Below the pieces are notes generated by a model. The model was not told the origin of the DNA and ran no database searches. It saw only the letters and a list, made by a program, of their open reading frames with translations. A stretch of DNA of 32,243 bases from Deltaproteobacteria bacterium (GTDB lineage Bacteria > Myxococcota > B64-G9). Both the position numbers and the translations under genes were made by a program. Shown one piece after another: positions 24,685 through 32,056 of the stretch. Position 1 is the first letter of the stretch; the number at the start of each line of letters is the position of its first letter. Location: the NCBI GenBank assembly GCA_030622135.1, contig JAUXGL010000033.1, forward strand, positions 1 through 32,243. Direction: 5' to 3'.

Positions 24685-26432
24685 TGCGTCCCGATTTTCA
24701 CAAATCTCTGGTTGCGGGAACCGAGCGGCTGGCGGCATGGGCCGACGTTCTGGATCGGATCAACGTCTTTCCCGTCGCCGACGGCGACACCGGCCGCAAC
24801 CTGGTCCTGAGCCTGAGTCCCATACTCCGGGGCTTTTTCGACTCGAACGAACTGGCGGAGAACCTCCTGCTTTCGGCCCGCGGCAACTCGGGCAACATCG
24901 CCACCCGGTTCTTGTCGGGCTTCATGGAAGGAGGCAACCAGGCTCCGCTGCCCACCGCGGCCAAGTGGGGAAACCAACGTGCCTGGGAGGCTGTCAACAA
25001 TCCGGTTCACGGCACCATGTTGAGCTTCTTCGATGTGCTCTGCCAGGCCTTGGAGGAACACCCGCCCGACGGCTCCGGCCAATGGAAGGACTGCGTGCTG
25101 CAACGACTGGAGGTATCGGTCCGTGATACTACCAACCAACTGCCCAGGCTGAAAGAAGCGGGCGTAGTGGATTCAGGCGCCCTGGGCATGTTCATCTTCT
25201 TCGACGGATTCCTCAACACCTTGACCGGACACGAAGAAGAATTCCAGTCCATCGCCGAACTCTTCCAGTCCGGGCTGCAAATCGACACAGGCTGGGAAAA
25301 GCATGCCGAGAGCGGATGCTGCATCGATACGGTGCTTTACGCCAAGGATCTCGATCCACGAACCGAGCAGAAACTCAAGAAACTGGGTGATAACCTTGTG
25401 ACCGTTCGCCACGGGGACTATGTGAAAGTACATCTCCACGCGGAGGACGAACAACTCGTCCGTTCACATATCTCCCAGCTAGGCCAGGTTGTCACCTGGA
25501 CCTCCGACAGGCTCGACGAGCAAACCTCCAGGTTCCGCGCCAGAGATATCCGGGCCACCGTTCACGTCATGACCGATGCAGCCGGCTCGGTGACCCGAAA
25601 GGACGCGGCCGATCTGGGGATCACCCTGCTGAATAGTTACATCAACCACCAGACCCGGTCGGTTCCAGAGACCCACATGAATCCGCAGGAGCTGTATGTA
25701 AGCATGCGCTCGGGGGTAAAGGTCTCAACCAGCCAGGCATCGGATTTCGAGCGGCATCAGCACTACCACAAGGTGCTGGCACTATACCCCCGGGTGCTGT
25801 ACCTTTGCGTCGGGTCGTCATTTACCGGGAACTACCAGACGGTGATGGACTGGAAAAAGACCAATGATCCCGAGGACCGCCTGCTGGTCATCGACAGTGG
25901 CGCGGCCTCCGGTCGGCTGGGGTTGGCTGCCCTGGCAACGGCACGCCTTTCGATCGAGGCCAAAAGCGAGGACCGGGTCATCGCCTTTGCCCGGTTGGCC
26001 GTGGAGTGTTGCCGGGAGTACGTGTTCCTGGACAAGCTCCACTATCTCGCCGCCGGTGGGAGGCTTTCGAAGGCAAGCGCGTTCTTCGGCGATGTTCTCC
26101 GCATGAAACCGGTTGTCAGTCCACTGCCTGAGGGAGCCAGAAAGATGGGCGTCGTACGCAGTCGCGAGGACCAGGTGGCTTATGCTCTGGACCGACTGGG
26201 TGAGTTCGTAGACCCTGACCGGCCATATCTGTTCATGCTGGAATACAGTGACAACCACGACTGGGTGGTCGAGGTGCCCGGACAGACTATACAGAAGCTC
26301 TACCCCCGGGCCCAGCTGCTTGTCCGCCCGGTCTCGCTCACCTCTGGTGTCCACATGGGGCCCGGAACCTGGGGCCTGGCATTCCTGCCGTCACCTGTGT
26401 CGGAGGGGAAGGATCGCCAACATGGGAAATGA
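24684..26432 (+). CDS. Fatty acid kinase-like fusion: FakA (DhaL) plus DegV/FakB
   Basis: This protein has 582 residues. Residues 1 to about 190 form a DhaL/DAK2 kinase domain with the Mg-ATP motif NVFPVADGDTGRN (D33, D35 and D-T-G). Residues about 205-280 match the FakA C-terminal part (YVKVHLHAED). Residues about 292-582 are a DegV/FakB lipid-binding domain with TSQAS at 349-353, GSSFTGNYQTV and LAAGGRLSKASAFFG. In Gram-positive bacteria FakA and FakB are separate and phosphorylate free fatty acids held by FakB; here both are one chain. The acyl phosphate is the substrate of PlsY, encoded at 17404-18027. ATG 24684 overlaps the thioesterase stop by one base. I infer that it activates the polyene acid released by the thioesterases. 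Confidence 0.91.
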   Translation: MRPDFHKSLVAGTERLAAWADVLDRINVFPVADGDTGRNLVLSLSPILRGFFDSNELAENLLLSARGNSGNIATRFLSGFMEGGNQAPLPTAAKWGNQRAWEAVNNPVHGTMLSFFDVLCQALEEHPPDGSGQWKDCVLQRLEVSVRDTTNQLPRLKEAGVVDSGALGMFIFFDGFLNTLTGHEEEFQSIAELFQSGLQIDTGWEKHAESGCCIDTVLYAKDLDPRTEQKLKKLGDNLVTVRHGDYVKVHLHAEDEQLVRSHISQLGQVVTWTSDRLDEQTSRFRARDIRATVHVMTDAAGSVTRKDAADLGITLLNSYINHQTRSVPETHMNPQELYVSMRSGVKVSTSQASDFERHQHYHKVLALYPRVLYLCVGSSFTGNYQTVMDWKKTNDPEDRLLVIDSGAASGRLGLAALATARLSIEAKSEDRVIAFARLAVECCREYVFLDKLHYLAAGGRLSKASAFFGDVLRMKPVVSPLPEGARKMGVVRSREDQVAYALDRLGEFVDPDRPYLFMLEYSDNHDWVVEVPGQTIQKLYPRAQLLVRPVSLTSGVHMGPGTWGLAFLPSPVSEGKDRQHGK

Positions 26433-27654
26433 TCGCCGTGTGGTCGTCACCGGGATGGGCCTGCGATCACCCATCGGCAACGCCCCGTCTGAATTGTCCG
26501 CTTCGCTGAAAAGTGACCAAACCGGAGTAGTGGTCATACCCGAATGGGAGCAAATCGGCAACCTGCGCACCCGAGTGGCAGGTGTGTGCGACGGTATCGA
26601 CGAGAGTGTCATCCCCCGTGCATATCGCCGCAGCATGGGCCGGGTCTCCGTCTTGGCGGCGCTGTCAGCCCAAGACGCCATCCGAGATGCGGGACTGAGC
26701 GAGGAAGTTATCGGCTCGACGGATTGCGGCCTGTCGTTTGGATCGACCGCCGGCAGCTCCAAAAGCCTGGAGAAGTTCCTGCTCAGAATCCTGGGCAACC
26801 GCTCGCTTAGGGGAATGCAATCTTCCACGTATCTGCACTTCATGAGCCATACCTGCGCGGCCAATCTAGCCATGATGTTCTCCATCAAGGGACCAGTGGT
26901 GGCCTCCTGCACCGCCTGCGTGGCCGGCTCCCAGGGGATCGGCTTCGCCTACCAAAACATCAAGGACGGCCGGGCCAGAGTGATGCTGGGGGGCGGGGCC
27001 GAGGAGATGCACTTCATGGCCGCCGGCATCTTCGACATCATGCGGGCGACATCGACCAGATACAACGACCGGCCCCACATGACTCCCCGTCCCTTTGACA
27101 CCGAGCGCGATGGACTGGTGGTCGGCGAGGGCGCTGGCTGCCTGGTACTGGAGGAATACGAGTATGCGAAGCGACGCGGCGCTCGCATTCATGCCAAGAT
27201 CCTGGGATTCGGCAACAACTCAGACGGAACCCACCTGACCAGCCCTAACGTCGAGGGCATGGCCGGGGCCATGCGCATCGCCCTGCAAGATGCCAGCCTT
27301 GCTCCAGAGAAGGTCGACCATATCAATGCGCATGCCACTGCCACCGAGGCGGGCGACATCGCCGAATCCGAGGCCATCTACCGGGTGTTCGGCGATCGGG
27401 TGCCCGTCTCGGCGCTGAAGGGGTACATGGGCCACACCCTGGGTGCCAGCGGAGCCATCGAGTCGATCGCCACTATCATGATGCTGAAAGAAAGCTTCAT
27501 GGCACCCACCCGAAACTTGAAAAAACCCGATCCACGGGTCGCTCCAGTCCGGCACGTCATGGGCGAGGTCCGGGAAAAGAAGATGTCCATCGGCATGAAC
27601 AATAACTTCGCCTTCGGGGGCATCAACACCTCGCTGATCTTCAAGGTAGGATGA
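26422..27654 (+). CDS. Beta-ketoacyl-ACP synthase (FabF-like) 4
   Basis: This 410-residue ketosynthase has C166 in TACVAGS, H304 in NAHATAT (usual HGTST), and H338 in LKGYMGHTLGAS, with the preceding lysine kept. The ending NNNFAFGGINTS is family-typical. It should be active. The A-T-A-T loop change and the C-V-A-G context set it apart from KS 2 and KS 3, fitting a distinct role such as first condensation on an aromatic starter; that is inference. ATG 26422 lies 11 bases inside the end of the kinase gene; the ketoreductase gene follows after four bases. KS beside KR in this order is common in aryl polyene clusters. Confidence 0.93.
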   Translation: MGNDRRVVVTGMGLRSPIGNAPSELSASLKSDQTGVVVIPEWEQIGNLRTRVAGVCDGIDESVIPRAYRRSMGRVSVLAALSAQDAIRDAGLSEEVIGSTDCGLSFGSTAGSSKSLEKFLLRILGNRSLRGMQSSTYLHFMSHTCAANLAMMFSIKGPVVASCTACVAGSQGIGFAYQNIKDGRARVMLGGGAEEMHFMAAGIFDIMRATSTRYNDRPHMTPRPFDTERDGLVVGEGAGCLVLEEYEYAKRRGARIHAKILGFGNNSDGTHLTSPNVEGMAGAMRIALQDASLAPEKVDHINAHATATEAGDIAESEAIYRVFGDRVPVSALKGYMGHTLGASGAIESIATIMMLKESFMAPTRNLKKPDPRVAPVRHVMGEVREKKMSIGMNNNFAFGGINTSLIFKVG

Positions 27655-27658
27655 AACC

Positions 27659-28387
27659 ATGGGAGAACCGAAGACCGCCATCGTGACCGGAGGCAGCCGG
27701 GGAATCGGCCGGGCCATCTGTGTCGAACTGGCACAAGCCGGTTACCAGATGGTGATCAATTACAAGTCCAATAAAGATGCCGCCGGGGAGACACTCGCCA
27801 TTGTCCGTAAAGCCGGCTCGGACGGAGAAATCGTTCAGTTCGACGTGACCGACCTGGAGGCTACCAAGAGCTGCCTGCGGGATATTCTCTCGCGCAACAA
27901 GAACCTTCAGGTGCTGGTCAACAATGCCGGGATCGCCAACGACGGCCTGATGGCCATGATGTCCGCCGAGGCCTGGCGGTCAGTGGTGAGGACCTCGCTC
28001 GACGGCTTCTACAACGTGACCAAGCCGGTCGTAAAAAGAATGATCCGCAACCGCGCAGGCTCCATCATAGCCATCTCGTCGGTCTCCGGCATCATTGGCA
28101 ACCGGGGCCAGACCAACTACTCGGCAGCCAAGGCTGGTCTCATCGGAGCCTCCAAGGCCCTGGCCTCCGAGGTGGCCCGGTTGAATATTAGGGTGAACGT
28201 GGTGGCTCCGGGATTGATCGAAACCGAGATGATCAAGAAAGCACCGGTGGATTTAATCAAGCAGACAATCCCAATGTCACGGATAGGCAAGCCCGAGGAA
28301 GTTGCCAAGGTGGTACGGTTCCTGTGCTCCGATGATGCCTCCTATGTAACCGGGCAGGTCATCGGGGTCAACGGCGGGATGTGCTAG
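27659..28387 (+). CDS. 3-oxoacyl-ACP reductase (FabG-like)
   Basis: This 242-residue short-chain dehydrogenase has the NADPH motif TGGSRGIG (10-17), NNAG (88-91) and the catalytic S141, Y154 and K158 (YSAAK). The C-terminal G-V-N-G-G is as in FabG. It reduces 3-ketoacyl-ACP to 3-hydroxyacyl-ACP before dehydration. It is the only ketoreductase in the window, so it probably serves all ketosynthases here unless the host's own FabG helps. It ends in TAG immediately followed by the ATG of the LolA-like gene, showing tight operon packing. Confidence 0.95.
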   Translation: MGEPKTAIVTGGSRGIGRAICVELAQAGYQMVINYKSNKDAAGETLAIVRKAGSDGEIVQFDVTDLEATKSCLRDILSRNKNLQVLVNNAGIANDGLMAMMSAEAWRSVVRTSLDGFYNVTKPVVKRMIRNRAGSIIAISSVSGIIGNRGQTNYSAAKAGLIGASKALASEVARLNIRVNVVAPGLIETEMIKKAPVDLIKQTIPMSRIGKPEEVAKVVRFLCSDDASYVTGQVIGVNGGMC

Positions 28388-29002
28388 ATGTGTAACCACG
28401 GCCCCTGTGTGTTGGCGTTTTTCTGTTGCATTGCCTTTTCTGTTTCCGCCGATGAATGGGAACGGATCCGCCATGGGATCCGTACGGTCAAGACCATCGA
28501 TGCCCGGTTTAGGCAGGAGAAGAACCTCAAGATCTTGAAGAAGCCTCTGGTCTCCACGGGTCGGTTTGTCTACCGTTCTCCAAATTCCGTGCGCTGGGAA
28601 TATATCGAACCGATCAGGTCTGTTTCCCTGGTACACAAGGGCATTGCCCAGCGGTATGTGTGGTCGCGGGAAGAGGGATTTATTCAGGACGCCAGCTCCA
28701 ACATCGAGGCAATGCAGATCGTGATGGGCAAGCTCTCCGACTGGATGAGTGGCCGGTTCACCAGAGACGAAACCTTCTCGGCGACCCTGAAGCCCGGCCC
28801 CCCAGTTACGGTAGTGCTCACTCCCCGGGACGACGCGATTGCCGACTTCATCCAGCGGGTGGAGCTTGCTTTCTCCGCTGATTGCCGAGTGGTCGAGGAA
28901 GTGCGTATCACCGAGAGTGAGCGGGCCTCCACCGTCATCCGGTTCGAGGAAGTCAAGTTGAACACCCAGCTACCGGATAATCTATTCGAGGCGTTCGATT
29001 GA
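28388..29002 (+). CDS. LolA-like periplasmic lipid carrier
   Basis: This 204-residue protein has a cleavable signal peptide (hydrophobic VLAFFCCIAF, likely cleavage after S-V-S-A). The mature part follows the LolA pattern: an early FRQEKNLKIL, the GRFVYRSPNSVRWEY strand pair, and a later A-I-A-D-F-I-Q-R segment. LolA proteins carry hydrophobic lipoprotein tails through the periplasm; the cluster forms are thought to carry the polyene lipid from the MMPL exporter to the outer membrane. The start ATG touches the previous stop. The gene overlaps the lipoprotein gene by four bases. Presence of this gene argues for a Gram-negative envelope destination. Confidence 0.9.
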   Translation: MCNHGPCVLAFFCCIAFSVSADEWERIRHGIRTVKTIDARFRQEKNLKILKKPLVSTGRFVYRSPNSVRWEYIEPIRSVSLVHKGIAQRYVWSREEGFIQDASSNIEAMQIVMGKLSDWMSGRFTRDETFSATLKPGPPVTVVLTPRDDAIADFIQRVELAFSADCRVVEEVRITESERASTVIRFEEVKLNTQLPDNLFEAFD

Positions 29003-29661
29003 AGACCGGCGTCCACTTCCTGGTTCTTCTCGCCGGCCTGCTCTGGATGGCCTGCGGCGGGATCCCGGTCATTCATCCAATCGCAAATCTGAACTTACGT
29101 GCTGATCTTAAGAGCGATTGTGAATCCGTCTTTCCCCGTGGCAAATGGAATGTGGTGCATGCCATGGAAGTCACCTTGCCGATGGGAAAGAAGACCTCGC
29201 TGATGGGAGCAAGCGTGGGTGTGGCCGCCACAGGTGCGGTCAAGAGCGTGCTGCTTTCACCGGAAGGCATTGTGTTATTCGATGCAGCGATCGAGAACGA
29301 TGAGATCCGGACCCATCGGGCCCTGCCACCCCTGGAGGATCCCGAGTTTGCCACGCGCATGTTCGCCGACATCCACCTGATGTTCTTCCAACCGCCCGGA
29401 AATGCGACAGAAGTGGGTCGCATGGGGGACGGTCGCCTGGTGTGCCGCTGGCGACAGAAGTCCGGGATAGTCGATGTGGTCATGGAGGCGGGCGGGGGCT
29501 GGCGAATCCAGAAGTATAATTCCGGTGGCTTGCTGAGTCGCGAGGCGGTCGCTCGTCCACCGTTCAGCAAAGGGTTTGCCCGGGAGATGATACTTACAGC
29601 GTTTGGGCTGGGCGGATACAAAATGCGCTTTGGTTTGTTGCGGGTGGAAGCGGGGTCCTAG
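28999..29661 (+). CDS. Probable outer-membrane lipoprotein (DUF3261-like)
   Basis: This 220-residue protein has an N-terminal hydrophobic segment ending LLWMACGG; the cysteine may be lipidated, although the W-M-A before it is not a perfect lipobox. Position and size fit the DUF3261-type lipoprotein encoded after LolA and MMPL genes in aryl polyene clusters, and family assignment rests partly on that context. It may accept the lipid at the outer membrane. The TTG at 28999 overlaps the LolA stop (TTGA); there is no better start nearby. It closes the rightward operon and ends five bases from the convergent membrane-protein gene. Confidence 0.8.
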   Translation: MKTGVHFLVLLAGLLWMACGGIPVIHPIANLNLRADLKSDCESVFPRGKWNVVHAMEVTLPMGKKTSLMGASVGVAATGAVKSVLLSPEGIVLFDAAIENDEIRTHRALPPLEDPEFATRMFADIHLMFFQPPGNATEVGRMGDGRLVCRWRQKSGIVDVVMEAGGGWRIQKYNSGGLLSREAVARPPFSKGFAREMILTAFGLGGYKMRFGLLRVEAGS

Positions 29662-29666
29662 AAGCA

Positions 29667-30086
29667 TCAACCCGATGGATGTTCGGGTTCCTCCTCCTTC
29701 GACTGTTGCGGTATTGTCTCGATTGCTTCCGGCGCGTGTCGCTCCACGAAGCGCCTGGCCACCCACCGGAGAAAGAGGCCGCCATAGCGTACATTCTCCA
29801 CCCCGGTCAGGAGCATGCCCACGCTCCAGACCGGCCAGGAGAAGGCATAGAAGGCTGGGCCCCCGATGACAATGATCAGCGGTTCCTCGAAGTAAACCGC
29901 CAGGATTCCGCATAGTGCGATGCACGGCCAGCACACCACGAAAGAAACGCCGATGAGGAAGACACCCACCAACAGCTTTGTCGAAGGTTTCTCCTTGAAA
30001 GCTGAGAGATCAGCCTTCTCCTCGATGGCTCTTCGGGCGAACTTCGTCCGCGCCACTCTTCGGGCTATCCACCTGCTGAATCCCAT
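29667..30086 (-). CDS. Unrecognised small membrane protein
   Basis: This 139-residue protein of unknown family has a basic N-terminal region (R-W-I-A-R-R-V-A-R). Two hydrophobic stretches follow at about residues 37-66 and 70-94, with a short E-E-P turn between. The C-terminal tail is soluble and mixed-charge, ending in a run of glutamates and prolines. Both ends are probably cytoplasmic. The ATG at 30086 has its own candidate promoter. It is a single leftward gene between two rightward operons; whether it belongs to the pathway is open. Codon use and base composition look like its neighbours. Confidence 0.75.
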   Translation of the reverse strand: MGFSRWIARRVARTKFARRAIEEKADLSAFKEKPSTKLLVGVFLIGVSFVVCWPCIALCGILAVYFEEPLIIVIGGPAFYAFSWPVWSVGMLLTGVENVRYGGLFLRWVARRFVERHAPEAIETIPQQSKEEEPEHPSG

Positions 30087-30098
30087 GGGTAAGCCTAT

Positions 30099-30126
30099 GT
30101 TATGTTCGCGTTCTCATTGATGTCAA
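30099..30126 (-). promoter_or_regulatory. Candidate promoter for the 30086 membrane protein
   Basis: Reading leftward: TTGACA (30126-30121), a 16-base spacer, then CATAAC (30104-30099); TAACAT two bases further is an alternative -10. The start codon follows closely, so the leader would be very short or absent. Confidence 0.5.
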
Positions 30127-30203
30127 TTCAGCCCCAACCAACACAGGGGTGACGCACGTATTCCACCCTCCCCCCCGCCCCCTTCCGGCGCAGCCGCAGC
30201 AAA

Positions 30204-30298
30204 GCGCACCCAAGGGCACCGCACCCTCTGCGAGGGCCATAAAAACCAAGGCAAACCGCGGAAGCTGAGCAGCACCCGTGGTGTGCCCTTGGGTGCGC
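30204..30298. repeat. 16-bp perfect inverted repeat (MITE/REP-like)
   Basis: GCGCACCCAAGGGCAC at 30204-30219 is the exact reverse complement of 30283-30298, with 63 bases between. Arms of the GGTGCGC/GCGCACC kind occur in palindromic repeat families of many proteobacteria, so a dispersed repeat is likely. A cruciform regulatory element is the alternative. Confidence 0.7.
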
Positions 30299-30432
30299 CA
30301 GCGGGAGGGGGTAATATCGGGACTAAAACGGACCTTGAAACACGTGAGTCAGCGCTGGAATTCATCTCCGGCGCTGTCCTCCTGAACACACACCAACCGT
30401 GCCACCGCGCCACCACCGCGCCACCTCACTTA

Positions 30433-30461
30433 TTGACATATCCTCCGACTGATGCTAGTGA
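30433..30461 (+). promoter_or_regulatory. Candidate promoter for ACP 3
   Basis: TTGACA (30433-30438) is followed after 17 bases by TAGTGA (30456-30461), a poor -10 that is preceded by TGC like an extended -10. The arrangement is like that before ACP 1 (TTGACA, 17 bases, TAG). Confidence 0.42.
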
Positions 30462-30490
30462 GCTGCTGGAAGAGGGGGAAAGGAAGAGAA

Positions 30491-30760
30491 ATGGAAGCGG
30501 CGGCGTTTATGATTGATTGTGAGCGGATAGAGCACCGGGTGGCCGAGATCATCATCTCGGAACTCAAGCTTGAGGATGTTACTGCCGAAACCTTCGACCG
30601 CAATCTCGACCTAGTCGACGAGTTGGGAATCGACAGCATGGACCTGACCACGGTAGTGCTGGTGTTGCAGGACGAGTACAACATCACAATCGACGAGGAA
30701 GATTACCCGGAGCTGAGTAACATTAACAAGATCGCACAGTACATCCTGCAGGTGATCTGA
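30491..30760 (+). CDS. Acyl carrier protein 3
   Basis: This 89-residue acyl carrier protein has the motif ELGIDSMDLTTVV, with the modified serine in D-S-M, and the helix-III region TIDEEDYPELSN. ATG 30491 is chosen because AAGGAAG (30480-30486) lies just upstream; a frame opening 39 bases earlier has no such site. It is followed after about 60 bases by a B12-type radical SAM gene on the same strand, so this carrier may hold the acyl substrate of that enzyme. It is clearly different from ACP 1 and ACP 2. Confidence 0.93.
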   Translation: MEAAAFMIDCERIEHRVAEIIISELKLEDVTAETFDRNLDLVDELGIDSMDLTTVVLVLQDEYNITIDEEDYPELSNINKIAQYILQVI

Positions 30761-30823
30761 TTTCCCGTCCGTCTTCTCTCTTTTCCGGATAGTGAGCTTC
30801 AGAACAGAACGGTGGGCCCAATC

Positions 30824-32056
30824 ATGCGTTTTCAAATCATCTTTCCCAAGTGGCCCAAGCTTTTCGGTCAGACCTCCTTCAACTTGCCACCCCTGGGCGC
30901 GATCCAGGCGGCGGCCTGTGTGCCCGAAGGGATTGAAGTGGTAGTCTTGGACGAGAATGTGCAGGAACTATCCTTCGACTCCGAGTGTGACCTGGTGGGG
31001 ATCTCCGTCATGTTGACCTGCCAGGCTCCCCGGGCCTACGAGATCGCCCGGGTATTCCGCGAGCGGGGCAAAACCGTGGTGCTCGGCGGCTTACATGTGG
31101 CCCTGTGTTCTGAGGAAGCGATGCTGCACGCAGACAGTGTCGTGGTGGGCGAGGGTGAGGGTCTGATCGAAAAGATGCTTGAGGACTTCCAGGCGGATCG
31201 GCTCCAGAAGGTCTATCGCCGGGACGGATTTCCCGACATCACCCGCGTTCCGCTGCCCCGCCGCGACCTTTACAACAAGGAGAAGCACTATACCCAAAAG
31301 GGATGGGAGCTTGTGGACCTGGTAGAGACCTCCCGTGGTTGCAGGTTCAACTGTTACCCGTGCTGCACGCCATTCCTGGGCGGGCGCCAGCACCGCATCA
31401 AGCCAATGGGAAGAGTGCTAGCCGACATGGAGCGCTGTTCCGATCTACTGTTCATCGTGGACAACTCCCTGGAACAGAACGTCGAGTACGAGAAGGAACT
31501 ATTCCGGAGACTGGCAGGTGTCAAGCGTCACTGGGTTTCCCACCCCATTACCTGCAGCCCGGAGGTTCTGAAGCTGGCCCAAGAGGCCGGCTGCTGGTAT
31601 ATCTACCACGCTGTATACACCATTTCCGACAAGATCAAGGACCGTATCAAAATGTACCACGACCACGGCATTGGGGTGGAGGGCACCATCCTGCTGGGGC
31701 TGGATGAGCACACAGAGGACTTCATCAAGCGACTAATCGACTTTCTGTTTACCATCGACCTTGATCTGGCCGAGTTCACTGTGCTCACTCCCTTTCCCCA
31801 TACCCAGGCTTACAAAGAAATGGAGAGGGAGGGCCGCATCTTCGATCGCGACTGGATTCATTACGACTCTGCCACCGTGGTCTACCAGCCGCGATGGATG
31901 AGCCCGGACAAGCTTCAAGAACTCTACCACGTGGCTTGGAAGCAGTTTTACGCGAAGGAATCCCAGGTCTTGCGAATGAGCGGGCTGTTTTTGAACTTGC
32001 TGCGTAACTCCTCTTCGCGTCGCAGACCTCGTTCCAAGGCTGAGCGGAACACATGA
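30824..32056 (+). CDS. B12-binding-type radical SAM protein (BchE/HpnJ-like architecture)
   Basis: This protein has 410 residues. The N-terminal Rossmann-like domain (about 1-125) has LVGISVMLTC, VVLGGLHVAL (G-G-x-H-x) and VVGEGEG (107-113), as in cobalamin-type radical SAM enzymes such as BchE and HpnJ. The core has CRFNCYPC (C173, C177, C180), followed by another cysteine, C181. Later segments TILLGLDEHTED and LTPFPHTQ are typical of this subgroup. Such enzymes cyclise, contract rings of, or methylate lipids and pigments. ATG 30824 has GGTGGG at a good distance; GTG 30812 is an alternative. It overlaps the small membrane-protein gene by four bases. It is only distantly similar to the protein at 13852, so the two probably do different steps. 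Confidence 0.9.
   Translation: MRFQIIFPKWPKLFGQTSFNLPPLGAIQAAACVPEGIEVVVLDENVQELSFDSECDLVGISVMLTCQAPRAYEIARVFRERGKTVVLGGLHVALCSEEAMLHADSVVVGEGEGLIEKMLEDFQADRLQKVYRRDGFPDITRVPLPRRDLYNKEKHYTQKGWELVDLVETSRGCRFNCYPCCTPFLGGRQHRIKPMGRVLADMERCSDLLFIVDNSLEQNVEYEKELFRRLAGVKRHWVSHPITCSPEVLKLAQEAGCWYIYHAVYTISDKIKDRIKMYHDHGIGVEGTILLGLDEHTEDFIKRLIDFLFTIDLDLAEFTVLTPFPHTQAYKEMEREGRIFDRDWIHYDSATVVYQPRWMSPDKLQELYHVAWKQFYAKESQVLRMSGLFLNLLRNSSSRRRPRSKAERNT

Larger units (their letters stand above)
30087..30490. other. Intergenic region with palindrome and divergent promoters
   Basis: These 404 bases without a supported gene separate the leftward membrane protein from ACP 3. They contain a C-rich tract (about 30169-30185), the inverted repeat at 30204-30298, two near-identical CCACCGCGCCAC-type units around 30402-30425, and promoter-like sites at both ends. 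If the molecule is a circle, this and 8174-8535 are the only sizeable gene-free candidates for an origin. I see no convincing iteron series. Confidence 0.65.

Noticed and set aside
12576-29661. PUFA synthase or ordinary fatty-acid cluster
   Set aside because: There is no multidomain PfaA-like protein, no malonyl transferase and no enoyl reductase, while an ammonia-lyase, CLF and exporter are present.
30123-30490. Open frames in the gap before ACP 3
   Set aside because: They span the C-rich tract and inverted repeat, show no domain features, and compete with the promoter for ACP 3.
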